DNA of 64,000 nucleotides from Sporichthyaceae bacterium. GTDB taxonomy: Bacteria; Actinomycetota; Actinomycetes; Sporichthyales; Sporichthyaceae. The notes beneath the pieces were generated by a model. That model ran no database searches. It was not told the origin of the DNA and saw only the letters and a list, made by a program, of their open reading frames with translations. The stretch is from contig DATASX010000103.1 of assembly GCA_036269075.1 (NCBI GenBank), positions 55,201-119,200 of the forward strand, written 5' to 3'. Below, piece after piece: positions 33,587-44,287 of the stretch; the stretch's first letter is position 1; the number at the start of each line of letters is the position of its first letter. A program made the position numbers and the translations under genes.

Positions 33587-35050
33587 ATGTTCGTGCGGAG
33601 CGACCACTTCATCGCCGGCGTTTGGGTGCCGGCGAGCGGGCCCGACTTCCTGGACGTCATCTCGCCGTCCACCGAGCAGGTCGTCGGCCGGGTACCGGTC
33701 GCGACCAGCCACGAGGTGGACCTGGCCGTCGCCGGAGCCCGCGCCGCCTTCGACTCCGGCCCGTGGCCGCGACTGTCCGTCGCGGAACGCGCCGAGTACC
33801 TGCGCCGCCTGGTCGATGCGCTCGATGCCCGGCGCGATCAGGTGCTGCGGCTGCAGACCGACGAGGTGGGCGCGACCCACAAGTTCACGGTCGAGAACTA
33901 CAACGGCATCCGCCCGACGCTCGAGGCGATGATCCGCGACGCCGGGCAGGTCGTGTTCCGCGAGGTGCGGCAGGGCATGGTCGGCAAGGTCCTCGTGGTG
34001 CGCGAGCCGATCGGCGTGGTCGCGGGCATCACCCCGTGGAACTCACCAGTGATGATCGAGCTGCAGAAGATCATCCCGTCGCTGCTGATGGGCTGCCCGA
34101 TCATCGTCAAGCCGGCCCCGGAGTGCCCGCTGTCCGCCTACCTGATCGGCGAGGCCGCCGTCGAGGCCCAACTGCCGAAAGGCGTGCTGAGCATCGTGAA
34201 CGGCGGCGTCGAGATCGGCTCCTACCTGGTGAGCCACCCTGCGATCGACCACGTCACGTTCACCGGAAGCCCGAACGGTGGGCGGGCGATCGCAGCCGCC
34301 TGCGCGGAGAAACTGCGTGCGGTGACCCTCGAACTCGGCGGGAAGTCGGCCGCGGTCATCCTGCCCGGCACCGACATGACGCCGTACTTCCCGGCGCTGG
34401 TCGCCGGATCGCTGCGCAACTGCGGCCAGATCTGCGTCTCGACCAACCGGGTGCTGGTGCACGAGGCGGACCGCGACACCGTGGTCGCGGGACTGGTCGG
34501 ATACCTGTCCTCGCTGAAGATCGGCGACCCGCACGACCCTGACACCGACTTCGGGCCGTTGGCCGCGGCGCGGCAGCGGACCGGCGTGGAGCGGTTCATC
34601 GAGTCCGGCAGGGCCGCGGGCGCCACGGTGGTGCTCGGCGGCGGGCGCCCGACGGATCAGCCGACGGGTTGGTACGTCGAGCCGACCGTGTTCGTCGACG
34701 TCGACAACAAGATGGACATCGCCCAGGAGGAGATCTTCGGCCCGGTGCTGTCGGTGATCACCTACGCCGACGAGCAGGAGGCCGTCGCGATCGCCAACGA
34801 CAGCAGGTACGGCCTCGGCGGCGCGGTGTACGGCGACGACATCGCCGCCGCGGTGCGCGTCGCGAGCCGCATCGTCACCGGCACGGTCGCGATCAACGGC
34901 GCCCCGGCGGCCGGCGGCGGTGGCCCGTTCGCCGGCCGCAAGGAGTCCGGGCTCGGCGTCGAACGCTCCGTCGAGGGCCTGGAGTCGTTCCTGGAACTGA
35001 AGTCGATCACGTTGCCGCTCGGCGCGGAACCGCCGGCGGCGGACAACTGA
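33587..35050 (+). CDS. Aldehyde dehydrogenase (second paralogue)
   Basis: 487 aa from ATG 33587, which has GGGAAGG 8 nt upstream. An in-frame ATG at 33533 overlaps an inverted repeat and has no ribosome binding site. Motifs are TPWNSPVMIELQK (Asn, about 150), TLELGGKSA (Glu, about 248), NCGQICVSTNR (catalytic Cys, about 282), EEIFGPVLSVITY and the ending GGGGPFAGRKESGLG. It is distinct from the ALDH at 30617 and probably handles another intermediate or substrate range. It faces the TetR gene, whose own operators lie elsewhere. Confidence 0.92.
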   Translation: MFVRSDHFIAGVWVPASGPDFLDVISPSTEQVVGRVPVATSHEVDLAVAGARAAFDSGPWPRLSVAERAEYLRRLVDALDARRDQVLRLQTDEVGATHKFTVENYNGIRPTLEAMIRDAGQVVFREVRQGMVGKVLVVREPIGVVAGITPWNSPVMIELQKIIPSLLMGCPIIVKPAPECPLSAYLIGEAAVEAQLPKGVLSIVNGGVEIGSYLVSHPAIDHVTFTGSPNGGRAIAAACAEKLRAVTLELGGKSAAVILPGTDMTPYFPALVAGSLRNCGQICVSTNRVLVHEADRDTVVAGLVGYLSSLKIGDPHDPDTDFGPLAAARQRTGVERFIESGRAAGATVVLGGGRPTDQPTGWYVEPTVFVDVDNKMDIAQEEIFGPVLSVITYADEQEAVAIANDSRYGLGGAVYGDDIAAAVRVASRIVTGTVAINGAPAAGGGGPFAGRKESGLGVERSVEGLESFLELKSITLPLGAEPPAADN

Positions 35051-35061
35051 CCTAGCGTCAG
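35047..35061. repeat. CTGAC-N5-GTCAG element, copy 4
   Basis: The centre is CTAGC. The left arm holds the ALDH TGA stop and the right arm the TetR TGA stop. The 20 bp around it match the copy at 38632 except for one base. Confidence 0.6.
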
Positions 35062-35645
35062 CTGCGCGGGGCGCGGTCGATCATCACCGCGGCCATCTCC
35101 CGGGCCCGGCTCACGGTGACCAAGTCGGCCTCCATCTGCCAACCCACGACGACACCGTCGTAGAGCAGCGCGAGTTGGCCGACCAACTCCTCCGCGTCGG
35201 AGACACCGAGCCGCTCGACGTCGGCGCGGAAGCAGTCCCGGGTGAATTCCCGAGTCACCGCCGCGATCTCGCGCACCGTCGTGTCGGTCCGGGACTCGCC
35301 GGTCGCCGCCAGGAACGGGCAACCGTGATAGGTCGGATCGGCACAGGCCTCCGCGTACGAGTCGAAGACCGCCAGCAGGCGATCCCGGGGGTCGATGTGG
35401 CGGGCCTGGTGCCGCTCCACCCGGGCCTTACGCAGCTCGTGCCGCTGCAGCAGGTAGGCGCGGATGAGCTGGTCCTTGCCGCCGAAGGTGGAGTACAGGC
35501 TGGCCTTGGCGACCCCGGCGTGCTCGATCACCCGGTCGATGCCGACGGTGTTGATGCCCTCTGCGTAGAACAGCTCGTCGGCCGCCCGCAGCAGGCGATC
35601 CCGAGCGGTGCCCGAGCGGTGCGCCGGAGCGGTGGCGGTGGTCAT
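35058..35645 (-). CDS. TetR-family repressor of the adjacent MFS gene
   Basis: 195 aa. The HTH is GINTVGIDRVIEHAGVAKASLYSTFGGKDQLIRAYL (about 30-65). The ligand domain contains HGCPFLAATGES, typical of a common actinobacterial AcrR-like subgroup that controls exporters. A TAGAGT -10-like hexamer (35658-35653) lies 7 nt before the ATG with no ribosome binding site, suggesting leaderless expression. Two operator palindromes lie between it and the divergent transporter gene. Confidence 0.92.
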   Translation of the reverse strand: MTTATAPAHRSGTARDRLLRAADELFYAEGINTVGIDRVIEHAGVAKASLYSTFGGKDQLIRAYLLQRHELRKARVERHQARHIDPRDRLLAVFDSYAEACADPTYHGCPFLAATGESRTDTTVREIAAVTREFTRDCFRADVERLGVSDAEELVGQLALLYDGVVVGWQMEADLVTVSRAREMAAVMIDRAPRS

Positions 35646-35649
35646 GGAG

Positions 35650-35679
35650 TTGACTCTAACAGACAGGTCTGTCTACTAT
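35650..35679 (+). promoter_or_regulatory. MFS promoter TTGACT-N18-TACTAT
   Basis: -35 at 35650-35655 and -10 at 35674-35679 overlap the TetR gene's own -10 and operator site 1, so one bound repressor would block both directions. Confidence 0.55.
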
Positions 35680-35701
35680 CAATGGACAGACAGACCTGTC
35701 T
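35661..35701. promoter_or_regulatory. Two TetR operators, AGACAG-N2-CTGTCT
   Basis: Site 1 (35661-35674) has centre GT and site 2 (35688-35701) has centre AC. Each is a perfect 6-2-6 palindrome, their centres are 27 bp apart, and they are reverse complements of each other. Confidence 0.8.
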
Positions 35702-35731
35702 ACTCAAGGGCACCAGACGAAGAGGACCTTC

Positions 35732-37051
35732 ATGGCCACGATCGCCGCCCCGGGCACGATTTCCTTGATTGGGCTCGCCTTCACCCGCCGTCACCGCATG
35801 AGCGACCGCGCAGCGTTCGTGCTGCTCGCGTCACTGGCGTTCAGCTTCCTGGCCTCGGCCAGCGCCCCGACCCCGCTGTACGGCGTCTATCAGCGCGAGT
35901 GGCACTACTCGCCGACGACGACCACGTTGGTGTTCGCGGTCTACGCCGCCTCGGTGCTCGGCGCGCTCCTGACGGTCGGCCGGCTCTCCGACCACATCGG
36001 CCGGCGCCCGGTCCTGATGACCGCCCTCGGCATCCAGGCGGTAGCGCTCGCCCTGTTCCTGGGCGCCCACAGCGTCCCGGTGCTGATGGCGGCACGGTTC
36101 GTGCAGGGGATGTCCACCGGCGCTGCACTCGGCGCACTCGGTGCCGGACTGCTCGACCTGAGCAAGAAGCACGGCGCCACCGCCGGCGCGGTCGCGCCAC
36201 TGCTGGGCACCGGCGTCGGCGCGGTGGTCGCCGGGGCGTTCGTGGAGTATCTGCCCGCCCCGCGGCAGACGATCTATGCGGTGTGGTTCGCAGTGTTCGC
36301 GGTGCAGGCCGTCGGCGTCGCCCTGGCACCGGAGACCGTGACCCGGGCCCCCGGTGCGCTGGCGTCGCTGCGGCCGCGGTTCGCACTGCCGCCGGCCGCC
36401 CGCGGGCCGCTGCGCGCCGCCGCCCCGGCAATGCTGGCGTCCTGGTCCATCGCAGGCTTCTACGCCTCACTCGGTCCGGCGTTGGTTCGCCGGATCACCG
36501 GGTCGGACAACCACGTCTTCGGCGGCGCCGCACTGTTCGTGCTGGCCGGCAGCGCGGCCCTCGCCGTCCTGGCACTGCGCTACGCCTCGCCGCAGCAGTT
36601 GATGCTCATCGGCGTCGTCGCGTTGTTCGCCGGCGTCGGCCTGACTCTGCTCGCCGGCGACGTGTCGGCGAACGGATTCTGGCTGGCCGCGGTCGTGGCG
36701 GGCGTCGGGTTCGGCGCGGCCTTCCAGGGCGCGCTGCGCTCGGTCGCGATGACGGTCGGCGCGCACGAGCGGGCCGGGGTGATCTCGGTCCTGTTCGTGG
36801 TCTCCTACGTCGGCTTCGGCGTCCCGGCGATCCTGGCCGGGATCGCGGTCTCCCACACCGGCGACATCATGGCCACCGCCCGGGAGTACGGCGTCGCGGT
36901 GATGGTGCTGTCCGCAGTCGCCCTGGTCGCCCTCAAGCGGACGATCCGGACCTCCCCGGCGGCACTCCCGATCCCGGTCCAGGCGACCGCCGCCGACCGC
37001 CGAGCCGCGGTCGCGGGCGTAGCCGAACGGCCCGCACAGCACGCGATCTGA
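35732..37051 (+). CDS. MFS transporter (12-TM)
   Basis: 439 aa with about 12 hydrophobic helices. TM1 contains SASAPTPLYGVYQ and the loop 2-3 motif is GRLSDHIGRRPVLMTAL (about 84-100). The pattern resembles small-molecule and sugar efflux MFS proteins. The C-terminal tail (about 30 residues, Ala/Arg-rich) is cytoplasmic. It is controlled by the divergent TetR via the double operator. The substrate is unknown; it may export the TetR ligand. Its TGA stop lies in a CTGAC-N5-GTCAG element and a strong hairpin follows. Confidence 0.92.
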   Translation: MATIAAPGTISLIGLAFTRRHRMSDRAAFVLLASLAFSFLASASAPTPLYGVYQREWHYSPTTTTLVFAVYAASVLGALLTVGRLSDHIGRRPVLMTALGIQAVALALFLGAHSVPVLMAARFVQGMSTGAALGALGAGLLDLSKKHGATAGAVAPLLGTGVGAVVAGAFVEYLPAPRQTIYAVWFAVFAVQAVGVALAPETVTRAPGALASLRPRFALPPAARGPLRAAAPAMLASWSIAGFYASLGPALVRRITGSDNHVFGGAALFVLAGSAALAVLALRYASPQQLMLIGVVALFAGVGLTLLAGDVSANGFWLAAVVAGVGFGAAFQGALRSVAMTVGAHERAGVISVLFVVSYVGFGVPAILAGIAVSHTGDIMATAREYGVAVMVLSAVALVALKRTIRTSPAALPIPVQATAADRRAAVAGVAERPAQHAI

Positions 37052-37062
37052 CGGATCGTCAG
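37048..37062. repeat. CTGAC-N5-GTCAG element, copy 5
   Basis: The centre is GGATC. The left arm contains the TGA stop of the MFS gene; no gene ends in the right arm. Confidence 0.6.
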
Positions 37063-37077
37063 CACGGATCGGACGCG

Positions 37078-37114
37078 GCGACGCCGCGAGCGGTACTCCC
37101 GCTCGCGGCGTCGC
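37078..37114. terminator. Hairpin terminator between MFS and glycine-rich genes
   Basis: A 16-bp perfect stem (37078-37093 with 37099-37114, core GCCGCGAGCGG) and a 5-nt loop, TACTC. It lies between convergent genes and is probably bidirectional. Confidence 0.75.
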
Positions 37115-37143
37115 GCTTCCCCCGGTTTCCCCCGCGGTGGAAC

Positions 37144-38442
37144 TCAGCCCTTGAAGCCGGCCCCACCGGTACCAACAGCCGCACCGTCGGCGGCGTCATG
37201 GTTGTTCCCCCCACCGGTGGCGGCAACCGGGCCCTCGATCGCGCCGGCCGGGCCCCCGGCCCCGCCCGCGGTGAAGCCGCGTCCGCCACCACCGCCGCCT
37301 ACCCCGGAGCCGCCACCGGCCGTCTCGTTGTTCCCGCCACCGATTGCCGTGACGGTCCCGCTACCGCTGTGGGTCTCGCTGCCGCCGGAGCCACCCTCGC
37401 CACCGGTGCCGCCGAAGCCGCCGCCGCCACCGCCGATGCCCGCACCGCCGCCACCGCTGTTGTCGCTGCCGCCACCGACAGCCGTCAGCGTGCCCGTACC
37501 GACAACGGTGGCCGTGCCCGCGTAGCCGCCGGCCCCACCGGGGGCGTTCTTGCCTGCGGCCGCCCCGCCGCCCCCACCGCCGATCCCGGCGCCACCGCCA
37601 CCGCCGTAGCCGTTCCCGGCCCCGCCGGCGATGACCGTGCCGGAGTCGTCGGTGGTGATGCCGCCGGAGCCGCCGCGACCACCGCTACCGGCCGCGCCAC
37701 CGCCACCCCCGATCCCGGCGCCCCCGCCGCCGAAGGAACTACCGGTGCCGCCGGTGGCCCGGACCTGCGCGCCGCGGACGTGCACGTTGCCGGCCGACGC
37801 GGTCGCGTCGCCGCCGATCCCGGCGCCCCCGCCGTCCTGGGCGCCGGCGATCAATTCGCCGCCACCCACCCCGTCCGAGACCACCAGGGTCGTCCCGGTC
37901 GGGACCGCGATCGCGGCGTCGCCCGCCGGAGCCTGGCTGACCGCGAGGTGGTGGCCGTGCAGGTCGATCCCGACAGTGGCGCCGGCCGGCACGGACATTC
38001 GTCCGTGGCTCGAGTCGTCCGCGATGTCAGCGCCCAACGTGATGGTGCGGTTGCCGCCGGCGTCGAAGCAGTCGACCAGGGCCGCCCAGGTGGACACCGG
38101 GGTGTTCGAAGCGCACCCTGCGGCCGCCGTCGGTGCGGCCTTGGCCCCCGGCACCACGACCGCCGGGGTGGCGCCGCTCGGGGTCACGCTCGAAGCCGCC
38201 GGTCCGGCCTGGCCGGGAGGTCCGGCGGGCCCTGTCGGCCCCGCCGGCCCCGCCGGACCCGGCCCGGCCTGGGCCTCGGCGCACGCCATCGCGAACAGCA
38301 GCGGGCACTGCTCGGCCGACGCACGCGCCGTCGCCGCCCCGGCCGGACCGGCCGCCGTCATCCCGACCGACACCAGCGCGCCGGCCGCGAGGCAGGCGGC
38401 GGCCAGGCGGGTGCGTTTGTGGTTTTTCAGTCGACCGGACAC
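37144..38442 (-). CDS. Secreted glycine-rich repeat protein with collagen-like segment
   Basis: 432 aa from GTG 38442, with GGGGGAA just upstream. A basic start and hydrophobic run (about 8-35) ending AGAA form the signal peptide. Residues about 60-80 are a collagen-like Gly-Pro-x run (GPAGPAGPTGPAGPPG). A middle domain follows (about 110-200, NRTITLGADIADDSS; TTLVVSDGVGGGELIAG), resembling beta-helix surface proteins. From about 200 there are five to six repeats of about 40 residues, each with GGGGAGIGGGGG then a short beta unit such as GTVTAIGGG. There are no catalytic motifs; a surface or biofilm matrix protein is likely. It is not a PE_PGRS protein because the PE domain is absent. Confidence 0.82.
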   Translation of the reverse strand: MSGRLKNHKRTRLAAACLAAGALVSVGMTAAGPAGAATARASAEQCPLLFAMACAEAQAGPGPAGPAGPTGPAGPPGQAGPAASSVTPSGATPAVVVPGAKAAPTAAAGCASNTPVSTWAALVDCFDAGGNRTITLGADIADDSSHGRMSVPAGATVGIDLHGHHLAVSQAPAGDAAIAVPTGTTLVVSDGVGGGELIAGAQDGGGAGIGGDATASAGNVHVRGAQVRATGGTGSSFGGGGAGIGGGGGAAGSGGRGGSGGITTDDSGTVIAGGAGNGYGGGGGAGIGGGGGGAAAGKNAPGGAGGYAGTATVVGTGTLTAVGGGSDNSGGGGAGIGGGGGGFGGTGGEGGSGGSETHSGSGTVTAIGGGNNETAGGGSGVGGGGGGRGFTAGGAGGPAGAIEGPVAATGGGNNHDAADGAAVGTGGAGFKG

Positions 38443-38631
38443 GTTTCCCCCAGAATTGCGAGACAAGTGCCGACGCGGCACTCGCGTCGCACCGGATGTC
38501 TGTTGGCCCGCGGCGCGTAGTCCAAACTCCGGCGCCGTCTGATTCACCCGGATGGCCCAACGCTTCGTGTGCCGCTCACGGGGCGGCTGCGCAGAGATCA
38601 TCTCCGCAGCCGCGTCAGTTCACTCGGACAA

Positions 38632-38646
38632 CTGACTTAGCGTCAG
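38632..38646. repeat. CTGAC-N5-GTCAG element, copy 6
   Basis: The centre is TTAGC. Unlike the others it lies in a promoter region, 15 nt before the -10 box of the PPOX gene, where it could act as an operator. Confidence 0.6.
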
Positions 38647-38660
38647 ATCACTGGTGCCCG

Positions 38661-38666
38661 TAGGGT
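38661..38666 (+). promoter_or_regulatory. -10 box TAGGGT, predicted leaderless start
   Basis: The box ends 6 nt before the ATG at 38673; its -35 region overlaps the repeat element at 38632. Confidence 0.45.
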
Positions 38667-38672
38667 GGCCGG

Positions 38673-39134
38673 ATGAGCCCCAAGATCGCCACGAACACGT
38701 CCGTCGATCGAGCCGGCCTGCTGGAGTTCGTGACCGGGCGCCATCACATGCTCCTGACCACCCGCCGAGCCTCCGGCGGGATCCAGCAGTCGCCGGTCAC
38801 CGCCGGGGTCGACGCCGCCGGTCGGGTGGTGATCGCCAGCTATCCGGAACGGGCCAAGGTGCACAATCTCCGGGCGGATCCTGCGGTAAGCCTGCTGGTC
38901 CTGTCCGACGAGTGGGACGGGCCCTGGGTACAGGTCGACGGCACCGCGCAGGTGCTCGACCTGCCCGAGGCGCTGGAGCCGTTGGTCGACTACTTCCGGG
39001 CGATCGCCGGCGAGCACTCCGACTGGGACGACTACCGCGCGGCCATGCAGCGCCAAGGCAAATGCCTGATCCGCATCACGCCGCAGCGCTGGGGCCCGAT
39101 CGCGACAGGCGGCTTCCCAGCGCGTCCGGCCTGA
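38673..39134 (+). CDS. F420-dependent PPOX-class oxidoreductase (FDOR-B type)
   Basis: 153 aa split-barrel flavin/deazaflavin-binding protein. Features are FVTGRHHMLLTTRRASGGIQQSPVTAG (about 19-45), VVIASYPERAKVHNLRADPAVSLLVLSDEW (about 52-80; the RAKVHNLRADP block is diagnostic of TIGR03618-type F420-binding proteins) and WVQVDGTAQVLDLPEAL. It probably uses F420H2 to reduce or detoxify unsaturated compounds. It is monocistronic with a leaderless-type promoter. Confidence 0.9.
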   Translation: MSPKIATNTSVDRAGLLEFVTGRHHMLLTTRRASGGIQQSPVTAGVDAAGRVVIASYPERAKVHNLRADPAVSLLVLSDEWDGPWVQVDGTAQVLDLPEALEPLVDYFRAIAGEHSDWDDYRAAMQRQGKCLIRITPQRWGPIATGGFPARPA

Positions 39135-39152
39135 GGCGGACCCGGCGCCCGG

Positions 39153-41660
<2,508 letters not shown>

Positions 41661-41762
41661 GGGCGGAGCGTGGCATCGGTGTGTGACAAGGGGGTGAACA
41701 TGCGACGAAGCCTCGCTTCCGACGATCCAGTCAGCCGCTGACCGCAGTGGCTGGTCCTGCCC

Positions 41763-42773
41763 TCAGTCCAGCATGCCCGGCGGAACGCGGTCCGGCAGGT
41801 CCTGCTCCTGATCCGGGTGGTACTGCCACGGGAACAGCTTCCGCTTGCGGTCCACGGCGTACCGGGCCCGGCCCGAGGCATTGGTGGCGTACCAGACCGT
41901 GTGCACCGTCCACGGCAGCACGGGCATCCAGAACCGCGGCGGCACCGGATTCGTCGGCGTCGCCTCGCCCCACCGCACATCCGCGGCGATGTAGCCCTCA
42001 CCGTCGTCGTAGGACAGGTGCGCCAGCGACGTCCCCGCCGCGTCCACGATCTGCGTCTCACCGAGCAGGATCGTCGGCCAGGGCACGCCGGGTGCGAACG
42101 GGGTGGACATCTTGATGTCCCCGACGTGCGACGGGTGCACGCATGGCACCCCGACCACCCGGGCCATCCGTCCCGGCGTCTCCCGGGCCAGTTCGACCAT
42201 CGTGGCGTGCTCGCGCTGCCAGAACCACTTGTGCGTCACGCCCCACTGCGGGAACGACGGGAAGCACATGCCGCCGGCGACCAACCGCACCCGACCACGC
42301 AGCCGTGCCGCGGTCCGCGAGCGCAGCCACTCGAACCCGTTGGCCACCCCGATCGGCCCGAGGCCGGTGTCCGCGATGCCCATGTCGCGGCCCGGTGTGT
42401 AGTTGTTGTTCTCCCACATCGACGGCTGATCCTTGTCGTGGAAGGAGATCGCGCCGTCCGGCTCGCACACCGCGTACGTGCCGCGGGCGTCGCCGCCGCG
42501 GGTGGCGAGGTATCCGCCGCCCACGATGCAGTCGTGCTTGGCGGCCAGCGCGCGGTAGGTCGCCAGCGTCGGGCCGTTGATCGGTTCGACCACGTGGCGC
42601 ATCACGCGGCCGTGGATGTTCGGGTGATTGGCGCTCTCCGGCAGGAAAATCATCTCCGGGGAGTGCTCGCGTGCCGCCTGCCCGACGATGTCCTCGATGT
42701 GCCGCAGGTTCGAGGGGACGTCCCCGATGCGCACCGCCAGTTGCACGGCGCAGACGCGCTTGGTGGCGTTCAT
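41763..42773 (-). CDS. Nitrilase-superfamily protein lacking the nucleophilic Cys (paralogue A)
   Basis: 336 aa carbon-nitrogen hydrolase fold. The catalytic Glu is seen in MIFLPESANH (about 44) and the Lys in FHDKDQPSMWENN (about 113). The third triad position, normally Cys in IGVxxCWE, reads IGVANGFEW (about 139-147), with Gly. It is therefore either inactive as an amidase or uses another mechanism. It is clearly homologous to the protein at 45937 throughout (HDKDQPS, RVRL-AGGM-FPSFP-W, VHPSHVG, DGEGY). It overlaps the upstream FAD gene by ATGA and so is translated with it. Confidence 0.85.
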   Translation of the reverse strand: MNATKRVCAVQLAVRIGDVPSNLRHIEDIVGQAAREHSPEMIFLPESANHPNIHGRVMRHVVEPINGPTLATYRALAAKHDCIVGGGYLATRGGDARGTYAVCEPDGAISFHDKDQPSMWENNNYTPGRDMGIADTGLGPIGVANGFEWLRSRTAARLRGRVRLVAGGMCFPSFPQWGVTHKWFWQREHATMVELARETPGRMARVVGVPCVHPSHVGDIKMSTPFAPGVPWPTILLGETQIVDAAGTSLAHLSYDDGEGYIAADVRWGEATPTNPVPPRFWMPVLPWTVHTVWYATNASGRARYAVDRKRKLFPWQYHPDQEQDLPDRVPPGMLD

Positions 42774-44173
42774 TCGGCACGCTCCTTGCGCGGCGGCCAG
42801 ACGTAGTCCGCCCGCTCCGAGGCGGTGATCCGCGGGGACCGGAACTGCGGCCGCAACTCCTCGCGCCACACGTCTCGGTCGATGCGGATCTCGCCGAGCG
42901 CCTCCTTCAACAACGCCTTGCGGTCCGAGCCCGGGCGCAGCATCGCCCGCGCCACGTACTTCGCCCCCCGCACCGGGTTCAGCACGTGGTGCGGCGCCTT
43001 GATCCGGTCGAACATGTGCAGCAGCAGCGGCGGTTCCCGACCGTCGAGATCGACCAGCGCCTCCTGCACGATCGGGTTGACCACGAAGTCGCGCGATTCC
43101 CGGTTGCCCCAGTGATAGGTCGCGTTGCACTCCCGGTCCCGCCGTGCCTCAACCGAGCGCGCCGCCGCGTCGGCGGCCGCGGGCTCGTCCAGCAGCGGCG
43201 CGCATGCCTGGCCGAGGAAGCGCCCGAACCGGAGCGCGTCGCGGATGCCCTGCCCGATGATCGGGTCCTTGAAGTGCCCGGCGTCCCCGCACAACGCCCA
43301 TCCCGGCCCGCTCGAGCGGCGGAAGAACGCCACGTTGTCCCCGGTGGAGCGCAGTCGGCTGAAGTTCGTCGCGCCACCCAGGCGCACCCGGACCGCCGGG
43401 TTGGCGTCGAGCATCGCCGCCCACATGCCTTCGGGATCGGCGCGGAACTTCGGGATGTCCACGGCCGGTCCCATGAACAGGCACAGCACCCGGTCCTTGG
43501 GGCAGGGGAAGATCAGCGCATGGGTGTCCCCGGAGCGCAACTGGATCAGCCGCTCCCGCCACGCCGTGCCGACCAACGGGTCCTCCATGTACCAGAACGC
43601 GCAGCCGCGTTCGTTGCGTGAACCGCGATAGGGCCGATCCGCACCGACCAACTTCGCCACGCTCGAACGTCGCCCGTCCGCGCCGACCAGCATCCGGCAG
43701 GCGATCTGCGTGTGGCTGCCGTCCGGCTCCCGCACCACCACGCCGGAGATCCGCCCGCCGCTCCACAGCACTCGCTCCACCGAGGTGTGCTCGCGCACCT
43801 CCGCGCCTGCCTCCCGCGCGGTCTCCACGAGCGCCATGTCGAGTTCGGGCCGGGGCAGGCAGATGCCGAAGTCGATGCCGTCCACCGCGGTGAAGCGCTG
43901 CATGCACCGTGCGCCGTCGGCCTCGATCATCCCGTAGGTGCAGCGCGGCGGGTCGTACGCGAGCACCCGGTCCAACGCTCCGAGCGCCTGAATCTCGGCC
44001 ACCGCGGACGGGAAGTTCACGTGGGTGGACAAGGTGTCGGAGGGAAACTTCGCCCGGTCCACGGCAATCACCCGCCGCCCGGCGCGGGCGAACGCGATCG
44101 CGGCGGCGCTGCCGGCGCAGCGGGCCCCGGCGATGACCACGTCGGCGCTGTCGTGACGCGCGATCTCCTCCAT
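42770..44173 (-). CDS. FAD-dependent oxidoreductase / monooxygenase-like
   Basis: 467 aa. The FAD Rossmann motif is ADVVIAGARCAGSAAAIAFARAG (about 9-31), MLVGADGRRSSVAKLVGA (about 170) is the DG motif and LCGDAGHFKDPIIGQGIRDALRFG (about 310-333) is the second FAD motif. This fits group A flavoprotein monooxygenases or geranylgeranyl-reductase-like enzymes. A longer frame extends far upstream but is a shadow of the divergent gene. TACGGT (44185-44180) lies 6 nt before the ATG and there is no ribosome binding site, so the start is probably leaderless. It is the first gene of a pair with nitrilase-like paralogue A. Confidence 0.9.
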   Translation of the reverse strand: MEEIARHDSADVVIAGARCAGSAAAIAFARAGRRVIAVDRAKFPSDTLSTHVNFPSAVAEIQALGALDRVLAYDPPRCTYGMIEADGARCMQRFTAVDGIDFGICLPRPELDMALVETAREAGAEVREHTSVERVLWSGGRISGVVVREPDGSHTQIACRMLVGADGRRSSVAKLVGADRPYRGSRNERGCAFWYMEDPLVGTAWRERLIQLRSGDTHALIFPCPKDRVLCLFMGPAVDIPKFRADPEGMWAAMLDANPAVRVRLGGATNFSRLRSTGDNVAFFRRSSGPGWALCGDAGHFKDPIIGQGIRDALRFGRFLGQACAPLLDEPAAADAAARSVEARRDRECNATYHWGNRESRDFVVNPIVQEALVDLDGREPPLLLHMFDRIKAPHHVLNPVRGAKYVARAMLRPGSDRKALLKEALGEIRIDRDVWREELRPQFRSPRITASERADYVWPPRKERAE

Positions 44174-44179
44174 GGACGA

Positions 44180-44185
44180 ACCGTA
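44180..44185 (-). promoter_or_regulatory. -10 box TACGGT, predicted leaderless start
   Basis: Six nt separate the hexamer from the ATG at 44173 on the minus strand. Confidence 0.45.
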
Positions 44186-44287
44186 GGGACGCACCCGGTG
44201 GCCCCACGTCGCCCTTCGTGGTGCACAACGTCCCCACTCGGGGTCATCTCGCTTCCCTTGCTCGCGCCACGCGAGTTGGGTCGGATC

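Noticed and set aside
37144..38442. Annotation of the glycine-rich protein as PE_PGRS
   Set aside because: It has an ordinary signal peptide and no PE domain; the GAGIGGGG repeats differ from PGRS GGAGG repeats.
35608..38520. A 970-codon plus-strand frame over the MFS and glycine-rich genes
   Set aside because: Its translation is Arg/Gly/Ala-rich without domains, and the MFS and secreted protein frames explain the sequence better.
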